From contig JAICSO010000002.1 in the NCBI GenBank assembly GCA_025936825.1, forward strand, positions 585,503-649,502: 64,000 nucleotides of DNA, in the 5' to 3' direction. Shown one piece after another: positions 17,298-25,608 of this stretch. The first letter of the stretch is position 1, and each line of letters opens with the position of its first letter. Both the position numbers and the translations under genes were made by a program. The notes beneath the pieces are model-generated. The model did no database searches. It was given only the letters and a program-made list of their open reading frames with translations, and was not told where the DNA came from. The DNA is from Terriglobales bacterium (GTDB taxonomy: Bacteria > Acidobacteriota > Terriglobia > Terriglobales > Acidobacteriaceae).

Positions 17298-18155
17298 TTG
17301 TCAACCACTGCAGCTGACATCCGCGACATCAGCATCGCCCACAGTCCTGATTCCGACGACGCCTTCATGTTTTATGGCCTCGCGACCAATAAGGTGCAGG
17401 TACCCGGCCTGCGCTTTTCGCACAAGCTGTGCGACATTCAGACCTTGAATCAACAGGCAATGGAGGGCGACGGTGTATACGACGTCACCGCGGTTTCGTT
17501 TCACGCGTACCCATACATTCAGAACCGCTATGCGTTGATGACGTGCGGAGGCAGCGTCGGCGAAGGCTATGGGCCGATGGTTGTTGCCACGCGCGCGTCC
17601 TCCACTAGCGAGATTAAAAGCATTCGCATTGCGGTGCCGGGAAAACTCACAACCGCCTATCTTGCGCTGCAGCTCTTCTCACCGGGAATTGAGACTGAGG
17701 TAGTTCCGTTTGACGAAATCATTCCCGCGGTACTGCAGGGCAAGTATGAAGCAGGTCTCATCATCCACGAGGGCCAGCTAACCTACGATCGCTCCGGTTT
17801 GTATCGCATTGTGGATCTCGGCCGCTGGTGGCAGCAGATGACGGGACTTCCCTTGCCCCTAGGTGGCAATGCGATTCGGCGCAGCCTCGGCCCAGAGCTG
17901 ATCTCCAGCGTCTCGCAAGCCCTTCGCGACAGCATTCAGTACGCTCTCGACCATCGCGAGCAGGCGCTGGCGTACGCGATGCAGTTTGCACGCGACCTCG
18001 ATCCTTCCATGGCAGATAAGTTCGTCGGGATGTACGTGAATGAGCGGACGCTCGACTACGGCGCCGATGGAAAGGAAGCTATCGTTCGCTTGCTGGATAT
18101 GGGCTATCGCGCCGGAGTCATCTCAGTCGAGCCGAGAGTCGAGTTCGCGGGCTAG
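17298..18155 (+). CDS. mqnD: 1,4-dihydroxy-6-naphthoate synthase (menaquinone futalosine pathway)
   Basis: A 285-residue type-2 periplasmic-binding-fold enzyme that converts cyclic dehypoxanthinyl futalosine to 1,4-dihydroxy-6-naphthoate. MqnD-type features include [19 protein letters not shown] at the N terminus, [20 protein letters not shown], and [16 protein letters not shown] with the conserved His, followed by [13 protein letters not shown]. The start is a TTG preceded by CTGGAGAAC. It sits alone: no mqnA, B or C is in the window, which is common in this group. Confidence 0.9.
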   Translation: MSTTAADIRDISIAHSPDSDDAFMFYGLATNKVQVPGLRFSHKLCDIQTLNQQAMEGDGVYDVTAVSFHAYPYIQNRYALMTCGGSVGEGYGPMVVATRASSTSEIKSIRIAVPGKLTTAYLALQLFSPGIETEVVPFDEIIPAVLQGKYEAGLIIHEGQLTYDRSGLYRIVDLGRWWQQMTGLPLPLGGNAIRRSLGPELISSVSQALRDSIQYALDHREQALAYAMQFARDLDPSMADKFVGMYVNERTLDYGADGKEAIVRLLDMGYRAGVISVEPRVEFAG

Positions 18156-18507
18156 CTATTCTGGACGGAAGTAAAACTCAATTTCCTCAGTGTCCGTGTC
18201 GGTTGCCGGCTCGAATTTCCATTGCTTCACCGCTTCGATCCCTGCGTTAACCAGTGCTGGATTCCCGCTAATCGGCTTAACGCTCTTGACGCTACCATCA
18301 GGGGCAATCACCACGCTTAGGTGAACCACTCCGCCGAGTTGCTGATTTTTAATTTCTTCCGGATATTTCGGCGCCGACCGTCGTGATGACTTTACGCTCC
18401 GGCTGCTCCTGCGCGTGGAGGCCCCGGCTGGTGGTCTGGGCAACAAAGGTCATCACCAAACAGAACACGCTTAGAGCCGTAGATAAACGCCAACCAGCAA
18501 TACTCAT
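18156..18507 (-). pseudogene. TonB C-terminal-domain protein interrupted by a 1-nt frameshift
   Basis: A signal peptide (MSIAGWRLSTALSVFCLVMT) followed by QEQPERKVITTV reads in one frame from 18507; the TonB-C domain continues in another frame from APKYPEEIKNQQLGGVVHLS to the stop at 18156. Comparison with the adjacent intact paralogue, which reads KLITRVAPKYPEYLQ at the same place, shows one extra base near 18371-18378. With it removed the gene would encode about 117 residues of the same architecture. It is either a recent pseudogene or a sequencing or assembly error. Confidence 0.8.
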
Positions 18508-18545
18508 TGTCTTCGCGTTCCTCTTAGGCAGAATTCGGCGCGTGA

Positions 18546-18920
18546 TTACTGTTTTCGGGGAGTGAATTCGAGCTTCACTTCGAAGGTGTCGCTGCTGTCT
18601 GATGGCGCGTACTTCCACTGCTTTACCGCGTCTGTCGCTGCATCCAGCAAAATTGGATTCCCGCCAACCGGCGTGACGCTCTTCACGTTCCCGCTAGGGG
18701 TAACGGTTACGTTCAGGCGTACGACTCCGCCGATTTCATGCGTCTGAAGGTATTCCGGATATTTCGGCGCCACCCGCGTAATCAGCTTACGTGCCGACTC
18801 CTGGGCCCGAGCTGGTGCTGAACTGCTGGCCCCAAAAGCTGTCAGTAAGCAAAACAGCAATGCTGTCCGCCTGACCCATGCAGAGAAAGAACATCCCACG
18901 AAAATTCTTGTTGACGTCAC
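18546..18920 (-). CDS. Exported TonB C-terminal-domain protein
   Basis: The GTG at 18920 has a GGGGAGG site 5 bp upstream and gives 124 residues: a signal region (TALLFCLLTAFGASSSAPARA) and a TonB-C/energy-transducer module (KLITRVAPKYPEYLQ, GGVVRLNVTVTPSGNVKSVT, DAATDAVKQWKYAP). Many acidobacterial proteins of this type lack the N-terminal anchor and proline linker of true TonB, so an energy-coupling role is not certain. It is a tandem paralogue of the broken gene downstream. An ATG at 18941 is a less likely start. Confidence 0.85.
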   Translation of the reverse strand: MTSTRIFVGCSFSAWVRRTALLFCLLTAFGASSSAPARAQESARKLITRVAPKYPEYLQTHEIGGVVRLNVTVTPSGNVKSVTPVGGNPILLDAATDAVKQWKYAPSDSSDTFEVKLEFTPRKQ

Positions 18921-19039
18921 GAGTGCCTCCCCTAACAGCACACTCCTTCATGGGACTGTAGCAAAGGGCAAAGTCGGAAGGAACGTCACCAAAGTCACAA
19001 AGATCGACCGCGTCGCTGCGATTGCAGGGCCAACTCGCC

Positions 19040-20734
19040 TTACTGAACCTCTCTGGGGAAAGAAAATAGCGGGTCAACGTCGATGGGCACGCTGCTGGCT
19101 TTGTCCAACGCCTGCTGGACTTCCGGCGAGATCACGTCGTATTTCTTGAACCAAGCCTCCGCCCGGGCCCGGTCGCCGGTCGCTTCCATTTCAAGGAGTT
19201 CTTTACCAAGGTTCTCTATTTGGACCGGCATCTTCTCGTAATCAACTTCATACTTGCCGGATGGCAGACGGCGCACTGCGCCGTGCTCTAGGTAATAGTT
19301 GAACTCCATCATCTCCGCCTGGCCATGGGCCTCAGCAGCACCGAAGCGTAGAGTGCGGAAATTGCCCGCCAGGTACGACGCGTAGTATCCGTGCAATTTT
19401 TCCTTGGGAAGGACACCGTGGTCCACCAGCCACTTTAATGCGAACATGCCAACCACATCTGCCTTAGCCTCTTCCAGACCGCCGTAAATCGGACCGGTGG
19501 CCTGGCGAATATCCACCTTCTGACCCGAGTTGTTGTGCGCGAAGTCAGGCCCGAGTCCGTGACAGATCTCGTGCATGATCGTGCCGAACAAGTAGCCTTC
19601 GCCGGAAACTATTGCCACCTGCTCTTCCGGCATCATGTAGCGGGCAAGGGGAAGAATGACGTAGTTCACACGGGCATCCATGAAATTCTTGAAGAATATT
19701 TTCTTACTGCCCTTCAATTCGTGGACGCGCGGATCATTCGGCAAATTGTCCGCTACCGCCTGGTATCCATGGCCGAGATCAGCAGTCCGGAAAGGCGAGT
19801 CGACCACCTCCATCGGCGTTTCCAGGCCGTGCTTGGAAGGACGGTCGCGTTCGGGAATCGGCAACGCGTCCTGAATGTCTGCAACGTACTTCTGGAAGGT
19901 TTCCATGCGGCGGCTCGCATCTTCGTCGCGGATCATCACCGCGCCGCCGTAGGTGGCTTTCACGCCCAGCAAGCCGTCGTTGTAAGTTTCGTAGGGCGCA
20001 AAAATCACGTCCACTTTGGGGCGCTTGAGTTCCAGCCAGGCAATGTCGCTATCGAAATACTGATCGTTCAGGAGCGCGTCGGCACGCATGCGCAGGAATT
20101 TCGCGAACGCGTCATCGGAACTGAGGTCGGCAGCCTCGCGCAACGCCTTGGCAGCCGGCTCGAGGAATGAGCGAAACGCGACATGATAAGGAATCGCTTC
20201 GAGGTCCTTGCCCTTCCAGCGCACGATCGTGGTGTTGCTGTAGATTTCGGTGCGCTTTTCCGGATGCTGTTTCACGTACTCTTCGATTTGCTGGCGTGTA
20301 ATCCCGTCCGGATAAAAGCCACCGCCGATGGAGGACGGCAAGTTCACGAACGGCTGGTTGCCATGCAGAAGATCGAAGTGCGAGCCGTTGATCCAGAGAA
20401 AGCGGCGGAGTGCGACATCTTCGGGAGTGGTGCTGCCTTCAAGAGACTTGTAGAGGTCCAAAGCTTCTGGATCCACCTGCCGCCAATAGATATCATCCAG
20501 GTGACGACAGGCGTCAACGAGCTTGAGCACCATCTTCTTTTCGCGCGGCGAGAGCCCCTCGGGATGAAACGGCATCTGCACTTCGCGGAACTTCGCGAGC
20601 CGCTGTTCCAGATCCGGAACAACGCTCAACTGCGCGCTACGAGCGGCTTTGGACTGGTTGGACTGTGGATTTGCCTGCCCCGAAACCAGCAGGCACACGA
20701 AGAGCAGCGCAACTACAACCCCCCTGATGACCAT
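19040..20734 (-). CDS. Exported M49-like zinc metallopeptidase
   Basis: ATG at 20734 opens a signal peptide (MVIRGVVVALLFVCLLVSGQ) and gives 564 residues. The zinc site is visible as HEICHGLGPDFAHN (HExxH) with the third ligand probably in YGGLEEAKADVVGMF, about 45 residues later, as in the dipeptidyl-peptidase III superfamily (classical M49 has HELLGH and EECRAE). Bacterial homologues are often called peptidases or nudix-associated M49-like proteins. Substrate is unknown; location and family suggest removal of dipeptides from imported peptides. An upstream start at 20767 would put residues before the signal peptide. Confidence 0.75.
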   Translation of the reverse strand: MVIRGVVVALLFVCLLVSGQANPQSNQSKAARSAQLSVVPDLEQRLAKFREVQMPFHPEGLSPREKKMVLKLVDACRHLDDIYWRQVDPEALDLYKSLEGSTTPEDVALRRFLWINGSHFDLLHGNQPFVNLPSSIGGGFYPDGITRQQIEEYVKQHPEKRTEIYSNTTIVRWKGKDLEAIPYHVAFRSFLEPAAKALREAADLSSDDAFAKFLRMRADALLNDQYFDSDIAWLELKRPKVDVIFAPYETYNDGLLGVKATYGGAVMIRDEDASRRMETFQKYVADIQDALPIPERDRPSKHGLETPMEVVDSPFRTADLGHGYQAVADNLPNDPRVHELKGSKKIFFKNFMDARVNYVILPLARYMMPEEQVAIVSGEGYLFGTIMHEICHGLGPDFAHNNSGQKVDIRQATGPIYGGLEEAKADVVGMFALKWLVDHGVLPKEKLHGYYASYLAGNFRTLRFGAAEAHGQAEMMEFNYYLEHGAVRRLPSGKYEVDYEKMPVQIENLGKELLEMEATGDRARAEAWFKKYDVISPEVQQALDKASSVPIDVDPLFSFPREVQ

Positions 20735-20821
20735 TGTTTGCGATTCTAGCAGCAAACGTTCTCTCAAAACGTTGGTGCGTTGATTCCTCTGAAAATACGC
20801 GACCGCCGTTATGATAGTTCC

Positions 20822-21526
20822 GTGCCGCGCTTCGAATTGTCACAAACACTTTTGATCGATGCCGACGATACACTCTGGGAGAACAATATCTATTTTGAGC
20901 GTGCCATTGCAGATTTCATTTCGTTTTTGAATCACTGTGAGAGAACTCCCGCGGAAGTGCGGGAAATTCTCAATGAAGTGGAGCGCGATTGCATCGTCAG
21001 CCACGGATACGGCTTGAAGAGTTTTGCGCACGCCTTAGTGAAAACCTTTGAGCGGATTTCCGTGGAACCGATTACGCCGGAATTGCACCACGCCATCCAC
21101 GGATTTGCGCACACGATCGCAACCCAACCAATCCAACTTTTGGCAGATGTCGAGAAGACGCTCGAATACCTTGCGGGACGACACCGGCTCGTTGTAGTCA
21201 CGAAAGGAGATCCGCACGAGCAATCTGGAAAGGTGGAACGCTCAGGATTGAAGAAGTTTTTCTCGGCGGTCGAGGTAGTGCCGGAGAAAGACGAGCGCAC
21301 GTACGCAGGTGTGATCGCGCGGCACCAACTGGCACACGAGCACACATGGATGGTTGGTAACAGCCCAAGATCGGACATCAACCCCGCGCTGCGCGCCGGA
21401 ATTAATGCCGTCTTCGTGCCGCACAATGACACTTGGATTCTCGAGCACGAAGACGTAATTGGCTGTGAACCGCCGCAAAAATTACTGGTGCTGGGATCGT
21501 TCCGCGAATTGGCCCAGCACTTCTAG
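20822..21526 (+). CDS. HAD-superfamily hydrolase
   Basis: A roughly 234-residue haloacid-dehalogenase-type phosphatase. Motif I is TLLIDADDTLWENN with nucleophile and acid Asp; motif II is RLVVVTKGDP; the motif III lysine is near SGKVERSG; motif IV is WMVGNSPRSDINPALRAG. A helical cap lies between motifs I and II. The GTG at 20822 places motif I close to the N terminus as expected; a TTG at 20780 is an alternative. Substrate cannot be named. It diverges from the M49-like peptidase gene. Confidence 0.85.
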   Translation: MPRFELSQTLLIDADDTLWENNIYFERAIADFISFLNHCERTPAEVREILNEVERDCIVSHGYGLKSFAHALVKTFERISVEPITPELHHAIHGFAHTIATQPIQLLADVEKTLEYLAGRHRLVVVTKGDPHEQSGKVERSGLKKFFSAVEVVPEKDERTYAGVIARHQLAHEHTWMVGNSPRSDINPALRAGINAVFVPHNDTWILEHEDVIGCEPPQKLLVLGSFRELAQHF

Positions 21527-21573
21527 ACAAGACAACTGTGGACAGCATCCCACTTTTCTACATGGGACCATTC

Positions 21574-22110
21574 CTACTTGTGGGCGGTTGGTTTTAATCG
21601 GTCGAGCGCTTTTTGAGCGTCAGCAGCAAAGGGCCCTTCGGGCAGGATCTTCAGGTAGGCTTCGTAGTGCTGGGTGGCATCGGCCGAATTTCCCATCTTC
21701 TCTTCACACTCCGCCAAGCGGAAATTCGCGACCGCATCATTGGGCTTATAGACGAGCGCGTCTTTGTATCGTTCCAGCGCACCTCTGTAGTTCTTGCGCT
21801 TGAAATAGTAGTCGCCAACTTCGATGTCTTTCGCCGCTTTGTGTGGATCCCAGGGATGCATCTCGTCGGTATCAGACGGTGCCTCGTCGGAATCCACGGT
21901 TGGCACGGAGCTGTTGGGATGATTTTTCACATCGTCCCTGGGGGGACTGATGTCGATGCGGGTGTCTTTGCTGGAACTCATCTCCGTTTGCCGGGCAGCA
22001 TCGTCAGCCTTAGTCGGAGCCGAGTCGTCGTCTTGTGAGACGAGTTTCGGCGCCAGCAACGGCAGACATACGAGGCCGACAAAAACAATGCTCAGCAGGC
22101 GAAACTTCAT
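21574..22110 (-). CDS. Exported TPR protein
   Basis: A 178-residue protein with a signal peptide (MKFRLLSIVFVGLVCLPLLA), an acidic, serine-rich low-complexity linker to about residue 85, and two or three tetratricopeptide repeats (EVGDYYFKRKNYRGALERYK, AVANFRLAECEEKMGNSADA). TPRs mediate protein-protein contacts; this architecture resembles small outer-membrane assembly or periplasmic scaffold proteins. Partner is unknown. It is in line with the OmpA-like gene upstream but separated by a terminator. Confidence 0.8.
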   Translation of the reverse strand: MKFRLLSIVFVGLVCLPLLAPKLVSQDDDSAPTKADDAARQTEMSSSKDTRIDISPPRDDVKNHPNSSVPTVDSDEAPSDTDEMHPWDPHKAAKDIEVGDYYFKRKNYRGALERYKDALVYKPNDAVANFRLAECEEKMGNSADATQHYEAYLKILPEGPFAADAQKALDRLKPTAHK

Positions 22111-22130
22111 ATGCCCATTCTACCGACTCT

Positions 22131-22170
22131 GAAGAGAAAAAAAGGCCACGCTGTTTCCAGGGTGGCCTTT
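22131..22170 (-). terminator. Rho-independent terminator of the OmpA-like gene
   Basis: AAAGGCCAC and GTGGCCTTT form a 9-bp stem around a 12-nt loop; on the minus strand it is followed by TTTTCTCTTC. It lies 34 bp beyond the stop of the OmpA-like gene and just before the start of the TPR gene, separating the two transcription units. Confidence 0.8.
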
Positions 22171-22203
22171 GGCGAAGTCCTCCGGGGAGGAGGGAAAACT
22201 GTG

Positions 22204-22944
22204 TTACATCGACGGTGGAGCCGAACCGGTAGCCGAACCCGTCGTCGCGGGTTGACCCGAGCCTTCGGCGGTATTTGTCATCAGGCGAATGTCAACGCGG
22301 CGATTGGCTGCGCGGCCATCGCGGGTCTTATTCTCCTGGACCGGCTTGTCCTTGCCCAGACCGATCAAATAAATCTTGTGGGCCGGAATGTTGTACTTCG
22401 ATCCGAGATATTGAATGACTGAGTTTGCACGGCGCTCGCTCAAGTCATAGTTGTAATCCGCCGGGCCAACCGAGTCGGTGCCGCCTTCGACGGTGATGAT
22501 GTATCCCTTGGTGTTGGGAACATTCGCCGCGAGCTTATCCAGTTCGTCCTTGGCGTCCTTGGTAAGAGCGTCCTTGTCGAAACCGAAGTGAACTGCGGTC
22601 TCGCTGACGATCCGATAGTTGTCGAGGTTGGCGACCGCGTTCGAGAGCACATCAACGCGGTGAACGGCGTTATCGGCCGACTGCTGCGCCTGCGCGGCCT
22701 GCTGACCGGCGGCTTGCGCCTTCTGGTCGGCGGCGGCTGCGGCCTGCGTCACCTGCTGAATTCCCTGCTGCGCGCGGGCGTCAACATCTTTGATCGCCTT
22801 TGAGTTCTGCGCGGTCAGGTCGTCGAGTTCATTGGTCTTGTTGATCAGGGGCGTGGTCTGTTGTTTGACGTAGTTTTTGCTGGCGCAGCCGACCGACGCC
22901 GCCATGCTCGCTGCCAGTGCAATGACTAAAGAAGCGCGATTCAT
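22204..22944 (-). CDS. OmpA-family peptidoglycan-binding lipoprotein
   Basis: A 246-residue protein with a lipobox ending SMAASVGC, an alanine/glutamine-rich helical (coiled-coil-like) region about residues 40-105 (QQGIQQVTQAAAAADQKAQA), and a C-terminal OmpA domain (VHFGFDKDALTKDAKDELD, DYNYDLSERRANSVIQYL, NRRVDIRLM). OmpA domains bind peptidoglycan; the architecture resembles Lpp plus Pal and suggests an outer-membrane-to-wall tether. RBS GGAGGA precedes the ATG. The gene has its own terminator. Confidence 0.88.
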   Translation of the reverse strand: MNRASLVIALAASMAASVGCASKNYVKQQTTPLINKTNELDDLTAQNSKAIKDVDARAQQGIQQVTQAAAAADQKAQAAGQQAAQAQQSADNAVHRVDVLSNAVANLDNYRIVSETAVHFGFDKDALTKDAKDELDKLAANVPNTKGYIITVEGGTDSVGPADYNYDLSERRANSVIQYLGSKYNIPAHKIYLIGLGKDKPVQENKTRDGRAANRRVDIRLMTNTAEGSGQPATTGSATGSAPPSM

Positions 22945-23565
22945 TGTTGGAGGACTCCTTCCTCACTGATGATTTAAAAACCTGGGCAACAGGAGTTTTG
23001 AGTTCCGTGCCTGGGGTGACACGCCATGGCGTGTCGTACAAACTCCACAAATCCTTGGGGCAAGTCCGCTGACTGGCCTGGGTTTGAGCCTTGTGGCCTC
23101 TCGGTCTTGCTGAGCCACTCTGACATTAAGCACGGAGGGTGCCAACTGCCGAAAGTACCCAAACAATCCCTAAGCCTCTCATCTCGCAAGGCTTAGATGC
23201 GAACCCAGCATACACCCGATGCTTCTACAAAGGCGCAAGTAGTGGAAATTTTTATACGGTGGGGGAAAAGCGCGGCGAGGAAGATCGTCGTGAACTCCAC
23301 CCTCCGGATCTCGACGGCTTCCCTCTGAATGGCGTAACCCTCATTTTGTTCACGATTGCCGGGAAAACTGGCCCATTCCCCATTCTTAAGAATTCCTGAG
23401 AAAGTGCTGACCGAATACTATCTCCTTCCATATCAATGACCTGCAGCTTCTACTTTGTTACGTTTTTGAGAATTTAAACGAAAGTGTGTTTTGTGTGCAC
23501 ACCCCCCTTTTGAGCGGCATTCTCGCGGTGCAATCCCAAATTTTTTCCTTCGAGGAGATTTCACC
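22945..23565. other. 620-bp intergenic region without a convincing gene
   Basis: The region between the divergent OmpA-like gene and the small peptide gene has no ORF with both a plausible protein and a ribosome binding site. It contains an 18-bp palindrome at 23018-23035. AT-rich runs around 23440-23510 could be the peptide gene promoter. A stretch near 23050-23130 has tRNA-like wording but does not fold as a tRNA. Confidence 0.5.
23018..23035. repeat. 18-bp perfect palindrome
   Basis: GACACGCCATGGCGTGTC is a perfect palindrome upstream of the OmpA-like gene (about 75 bp before its start). It could be a regulator site or one of the dispersed palindromes of this genome. Confidence 0.6.
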
Positions 23566-23682
23566 GTGAAAAAGACCCTACTGCTGCTTGCTGCTGTACT
23601 ACTCGCACTAACCATGTCGACGCCACCGGTTGCGCTGGCAAATGTTCCGACCTGCCTACCGGGTTTAGCTTGCAGCCAATAA
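23566..23682 (+). CDS. 38-aa secreted Cys-containing peptide
   Basis: The GTG at 23566 is preceded by CGAGGAGATTTCACC. It encodes a lysine-led hydrophobic signal sequence (VKKTLLLLAAVLLALTMSTP) with a PVALA cleavage motif, leaving a predicted mature peptide of 13 residues, NVPTCLPGLACSQ. The two cysteines (C-x5-C) could form a disulfide ring. Small secreted peptides of this build occur in acidobacteria without known function. It lies 60 bp upstream of a multi-TM protein gene and may be a signal or a wall-associated peptide; this is inference. A longer upstream ATG reading at 23491 lacks a ribosome binding site. Confidence 0.65.
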   Translation: MKKTLLLLAAVLLALTMSTPPVALANVPTCLPGLACSQ

Positions 23683-23707
23683 CCCAGTCAATAAATTTTC
23701 GGTTGGT

Positions 23708-23742
23708 GGGCTGTCAGTGAAGCGATACGATTCTGACAGCCC
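23708..23742 (+). terminator. 9-bp hairpin abutting the next start codon (terminator or attenuator)
   Basis: GGGCTGTCA and TGACAGCCC form a perfect stem around a 17-nt loop. The stem ends at 23742 and the next gene's ATG begins at 23743, followed by ACTTTTTTG, so the U-tract lies inside the coding start. It may terminate the peptide transcript or control read-through and translation of the membrane protein. Confidence 0.6.
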
Positions 23743-24498
23743 ATGACTTTTTTGCGCTTGTATCTTTACTTTGCGCCCCAACTATTTCTTGGGCTGGCGC
23801 TCCTGCTCTTCGTCCGACACCGCCTGGGCAAGTCATATCCCTTTTTTTTAGCCTACCAAGTCTCTCAGCTTGTCTATTTTGGAGTCAGCCTGGCGATATA
23901 TTTCTGGGCGCTTTCAGACCCTGTGCACTTGACACGCAAATATCAATGGGTCGTGACCTATGGAGTTGCCTTCAGTGCACTATTTGAGTTCGGAGTTTTG
24001 TACGAACTCGCTGACCAGATCCTTCTCTCACGGTTGGATCACTCCGAAAGCTTTCGATCCCTGCTTCGCTGGACGGTGGCACTACTGGTTCTCGCGGGCT
24101 CTCTGGCTTCTGCTCTTCTGACGCGAGCCGACCTGAGAGAGGCTATGAGCGCTTTTCAGGCCTTGAATCTCTCAGTCAATCTGATCAAGGTGGGTTTCCT
24201 GGGCGCACTGATGCTGCTAACCCGATTCTTGAACATCTCCTGGAAAGGCCTCGCCGCGGGAATCTCCCTCGGGTTTGGAATCTCGGCCGCCGCAGAATTT
24301 GGTGCTACTGCGCTGTTTTCGGTGACTGGAAACGTAACCGCTGACGTGGTACGCATGGCGGCGTTTCACGTCTGCGTCGTAATCTGGATCATCTATCTGC
24401 TTCGTTTCAACAACTCTCGGCCCACCGCCCTGGATCAAGTTCCGATAGAAGAACTGGAACAGCATCTGCAGGAGTTGAGGAAGGTAGTACAGAAATAA
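23743..24498 (+). CDS. Multi-TM (about seven) membrane protein, paralogue 1
   Basis: A 251-residue integral membrane protein with about seven hydrophobic segments and a short cytoplasmic-looking tail containing IEELEQHLQELRKVVQK, a likely short helix or coiled coil. It is clearly homologous along its length to the next gene: both share a LYFAP/DVAP start, FEFGVLYEL, ALNLSVNLIK/TLNFSVNLFK, and ISWKGL..GI blocks. The family is unknown to me. No ribosome binding site is visible outside the upstream hairpin, so translation start control is unusual. Confidence 0.75.
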   Translation: MTFLRLYLYFAPQLFLGLALLLFVRHRLGKSYPFFLAYQVSQLVYFGVSLAIYFWALSDPVHLTRKYQWVVTYGVAFSALFEFGVLYELADQILLSRLDHSESFRSLLRWTVALLVLAGSLASALLTRADLREAMSAFQALNLSVNLIKVGFLGALMLLTRFLNISWKGLAAGISLGFGISAAAEFGATALFSVTGNVTADVVRMAAFHVCVVIWIIYLLRFNNSRPTALDQVPIEELEQHLQELRKVVQK

Positions 24499-24544
24499 CC
24501 TAATCTCACCTCTGGTGAGATGCAGAAGCGGGATTCAACAACCG

Positions 24545-25306
24545 ATGCGGCTCGTAGAGGTCTTTCTCGACGTTGCGCCGCACCTGGTCCTCGTGTTTGC
24601 GCTGGTCTTGTTCTTTCGACGCAAGCTGCTGAAGCGCTATCCCTTCTTTTTCGCTTTGATCTCCTTCCAACTGCTCTATTTCGCAACAGCCCTGCTTATT
24701 TACCTTTACGCAGTCTCCGATCCAGCTCATCGTTCTCAGCTGTATAAATGGGTCGCGACATCCGGACTCGCGATTGGTTCGATATTTGAATTTGGGGTGC
24801 TTTACGAACTCAGCGACATTTTGCTGTTGTCACGGATTAAACGCTGGGAAGGAGTTCGCCCCTTACTGCGCTTGACGACGGCCATCCTGGTGCTGGTGGC
24901 GTCCTTGGCGTCGGCCTTATTGTCCCAAGCTAACCTGTCCAGGGTTTTATCCACATTTCAAACCCTGAATTTCTCGGTCAACCTGTTCAAACTGGGTTTC
25001 TTACTTATCATGATCTTATTGACGAGAGTCCTCAGCATTTCCTGGAAGGGGCTCCCGGCAGGGATTGCGCTCGGACTGAGCATTTCCGCGGCGGCTGACC
25101 TGGGAGCTTCTGCATTGATGTCGCGCTTTGCCAATCTCGCCTCGGGAACCGTGGACATGATCCGTATGGCAGGCTTCAATGTTTGCGTAATCGTTTGGAT
25201 TACCTATATTCTTCGCCGCGAAAGACCCTGGGGGCCGCCTCACGACTTGCCACTGTCCGACGTTGAAGTTCATCTGCGAGAGTTACAGAGAATGACGGAA
25301 CGATAA
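24545..25306 (+). CDS. Multi-TM (about seven) membrane protein, paralogue 2
   Basis: Starting at ATG 24545 to align with its paralogue (an in-frame GTG at 24515 adds ten residues), this encodes 253 residues with about seven TM segments and a C-terminal tail SDVEVHLRELQRMTER equivalent to that of paralogue 1. Shared blocks include FEFGVLYELSD, TLNFSVNLFKLGFL and ISWKGLPAGIALGLSISAAA. It looks like a tandem duplication. The 7-TM fold without a catalytic domain recalls receptor or sensor modules, but no function can be assigned. Confidence 0.75.
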   Translation: MRLVEVFLDVAPHLVLVFALVLFFRRKLLKRYPFFFALISFQLLYFATALLIYLYAVSDPAHRSQLYKWVATSGLAIGSIFEFGVLYELSDILLLSRIKRWEGVRPLLRLTTAILVLVASLASALLSQANLSRVLSTFQTLNFSVNLFKLGFLLIMILLTRVLSISWKGLPAGIALGLSISAAADLGASALMSRFANLASGTVDMIRMAGFNVCVIVWITYILRRERPWGPPHDLPLSDVEVHLRELQRMTER

Positions 25307-25418
25307 TTCTGATCGGGATGTAACGGTTCGAGCCTCCACAACAGGACGCCTGCTAATTTCGGAGCTCGAACATCGTCTTTACGACCTGCAACGAACGGAG
25401 TAGCAATACTCAGATCCC

Positions 25419-25550
25419 ATGATCCTCCTGCGCTACTACTTGTGGATTGCCCCCCTCTGATCTGCGGTGTCGTTCTTGCTTTTCGAGAATCATTCACAAG
25501 CACTACCCCGTGTTCGTATCACTAGATCCTATTGTGTTTGTTCCCTGCCC
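25419..25550 (+). pseudogene. Decayed fragment of a third multi-TM paralogue
   Basis: MILLRYYLWIAPL at 25419-25457 matches the N termini of the two preceding genes (MTFLRLYLYFAP), then hits a stop. The similarity resumes in other frames: LICGVVLA after the stop, then HKHYPVFVSLDPIVFV aligned to the LKRYPFFFALISFQLL segment of paralogue 2. The rest of the gene is absent before uvrC. This looks like a truncated, frameshifted relic of a third tandem copy. Confidence 0.55.
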
Positions 25551-25608
25551 TTCCGCTGTCTGACGGGTTATGAGGTATATCTTCCTCTAAAATAGAACTA
25601 CGCTCCCC

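Noticed and set aside
19535..20170. Long plus-strand reading frame of about 211 codons
   Set aside because: Fully antisense to the M49-like peptidase gene, no ribosome binding site, and low-plausibility composition.
23050..23130. Possible tRNA on the minus strand (GAGTGGCTCAGCAAG... wording)
   Set aside because: No acceptor stem or T arm can be formed and there is no anticodon arm at the right distance.
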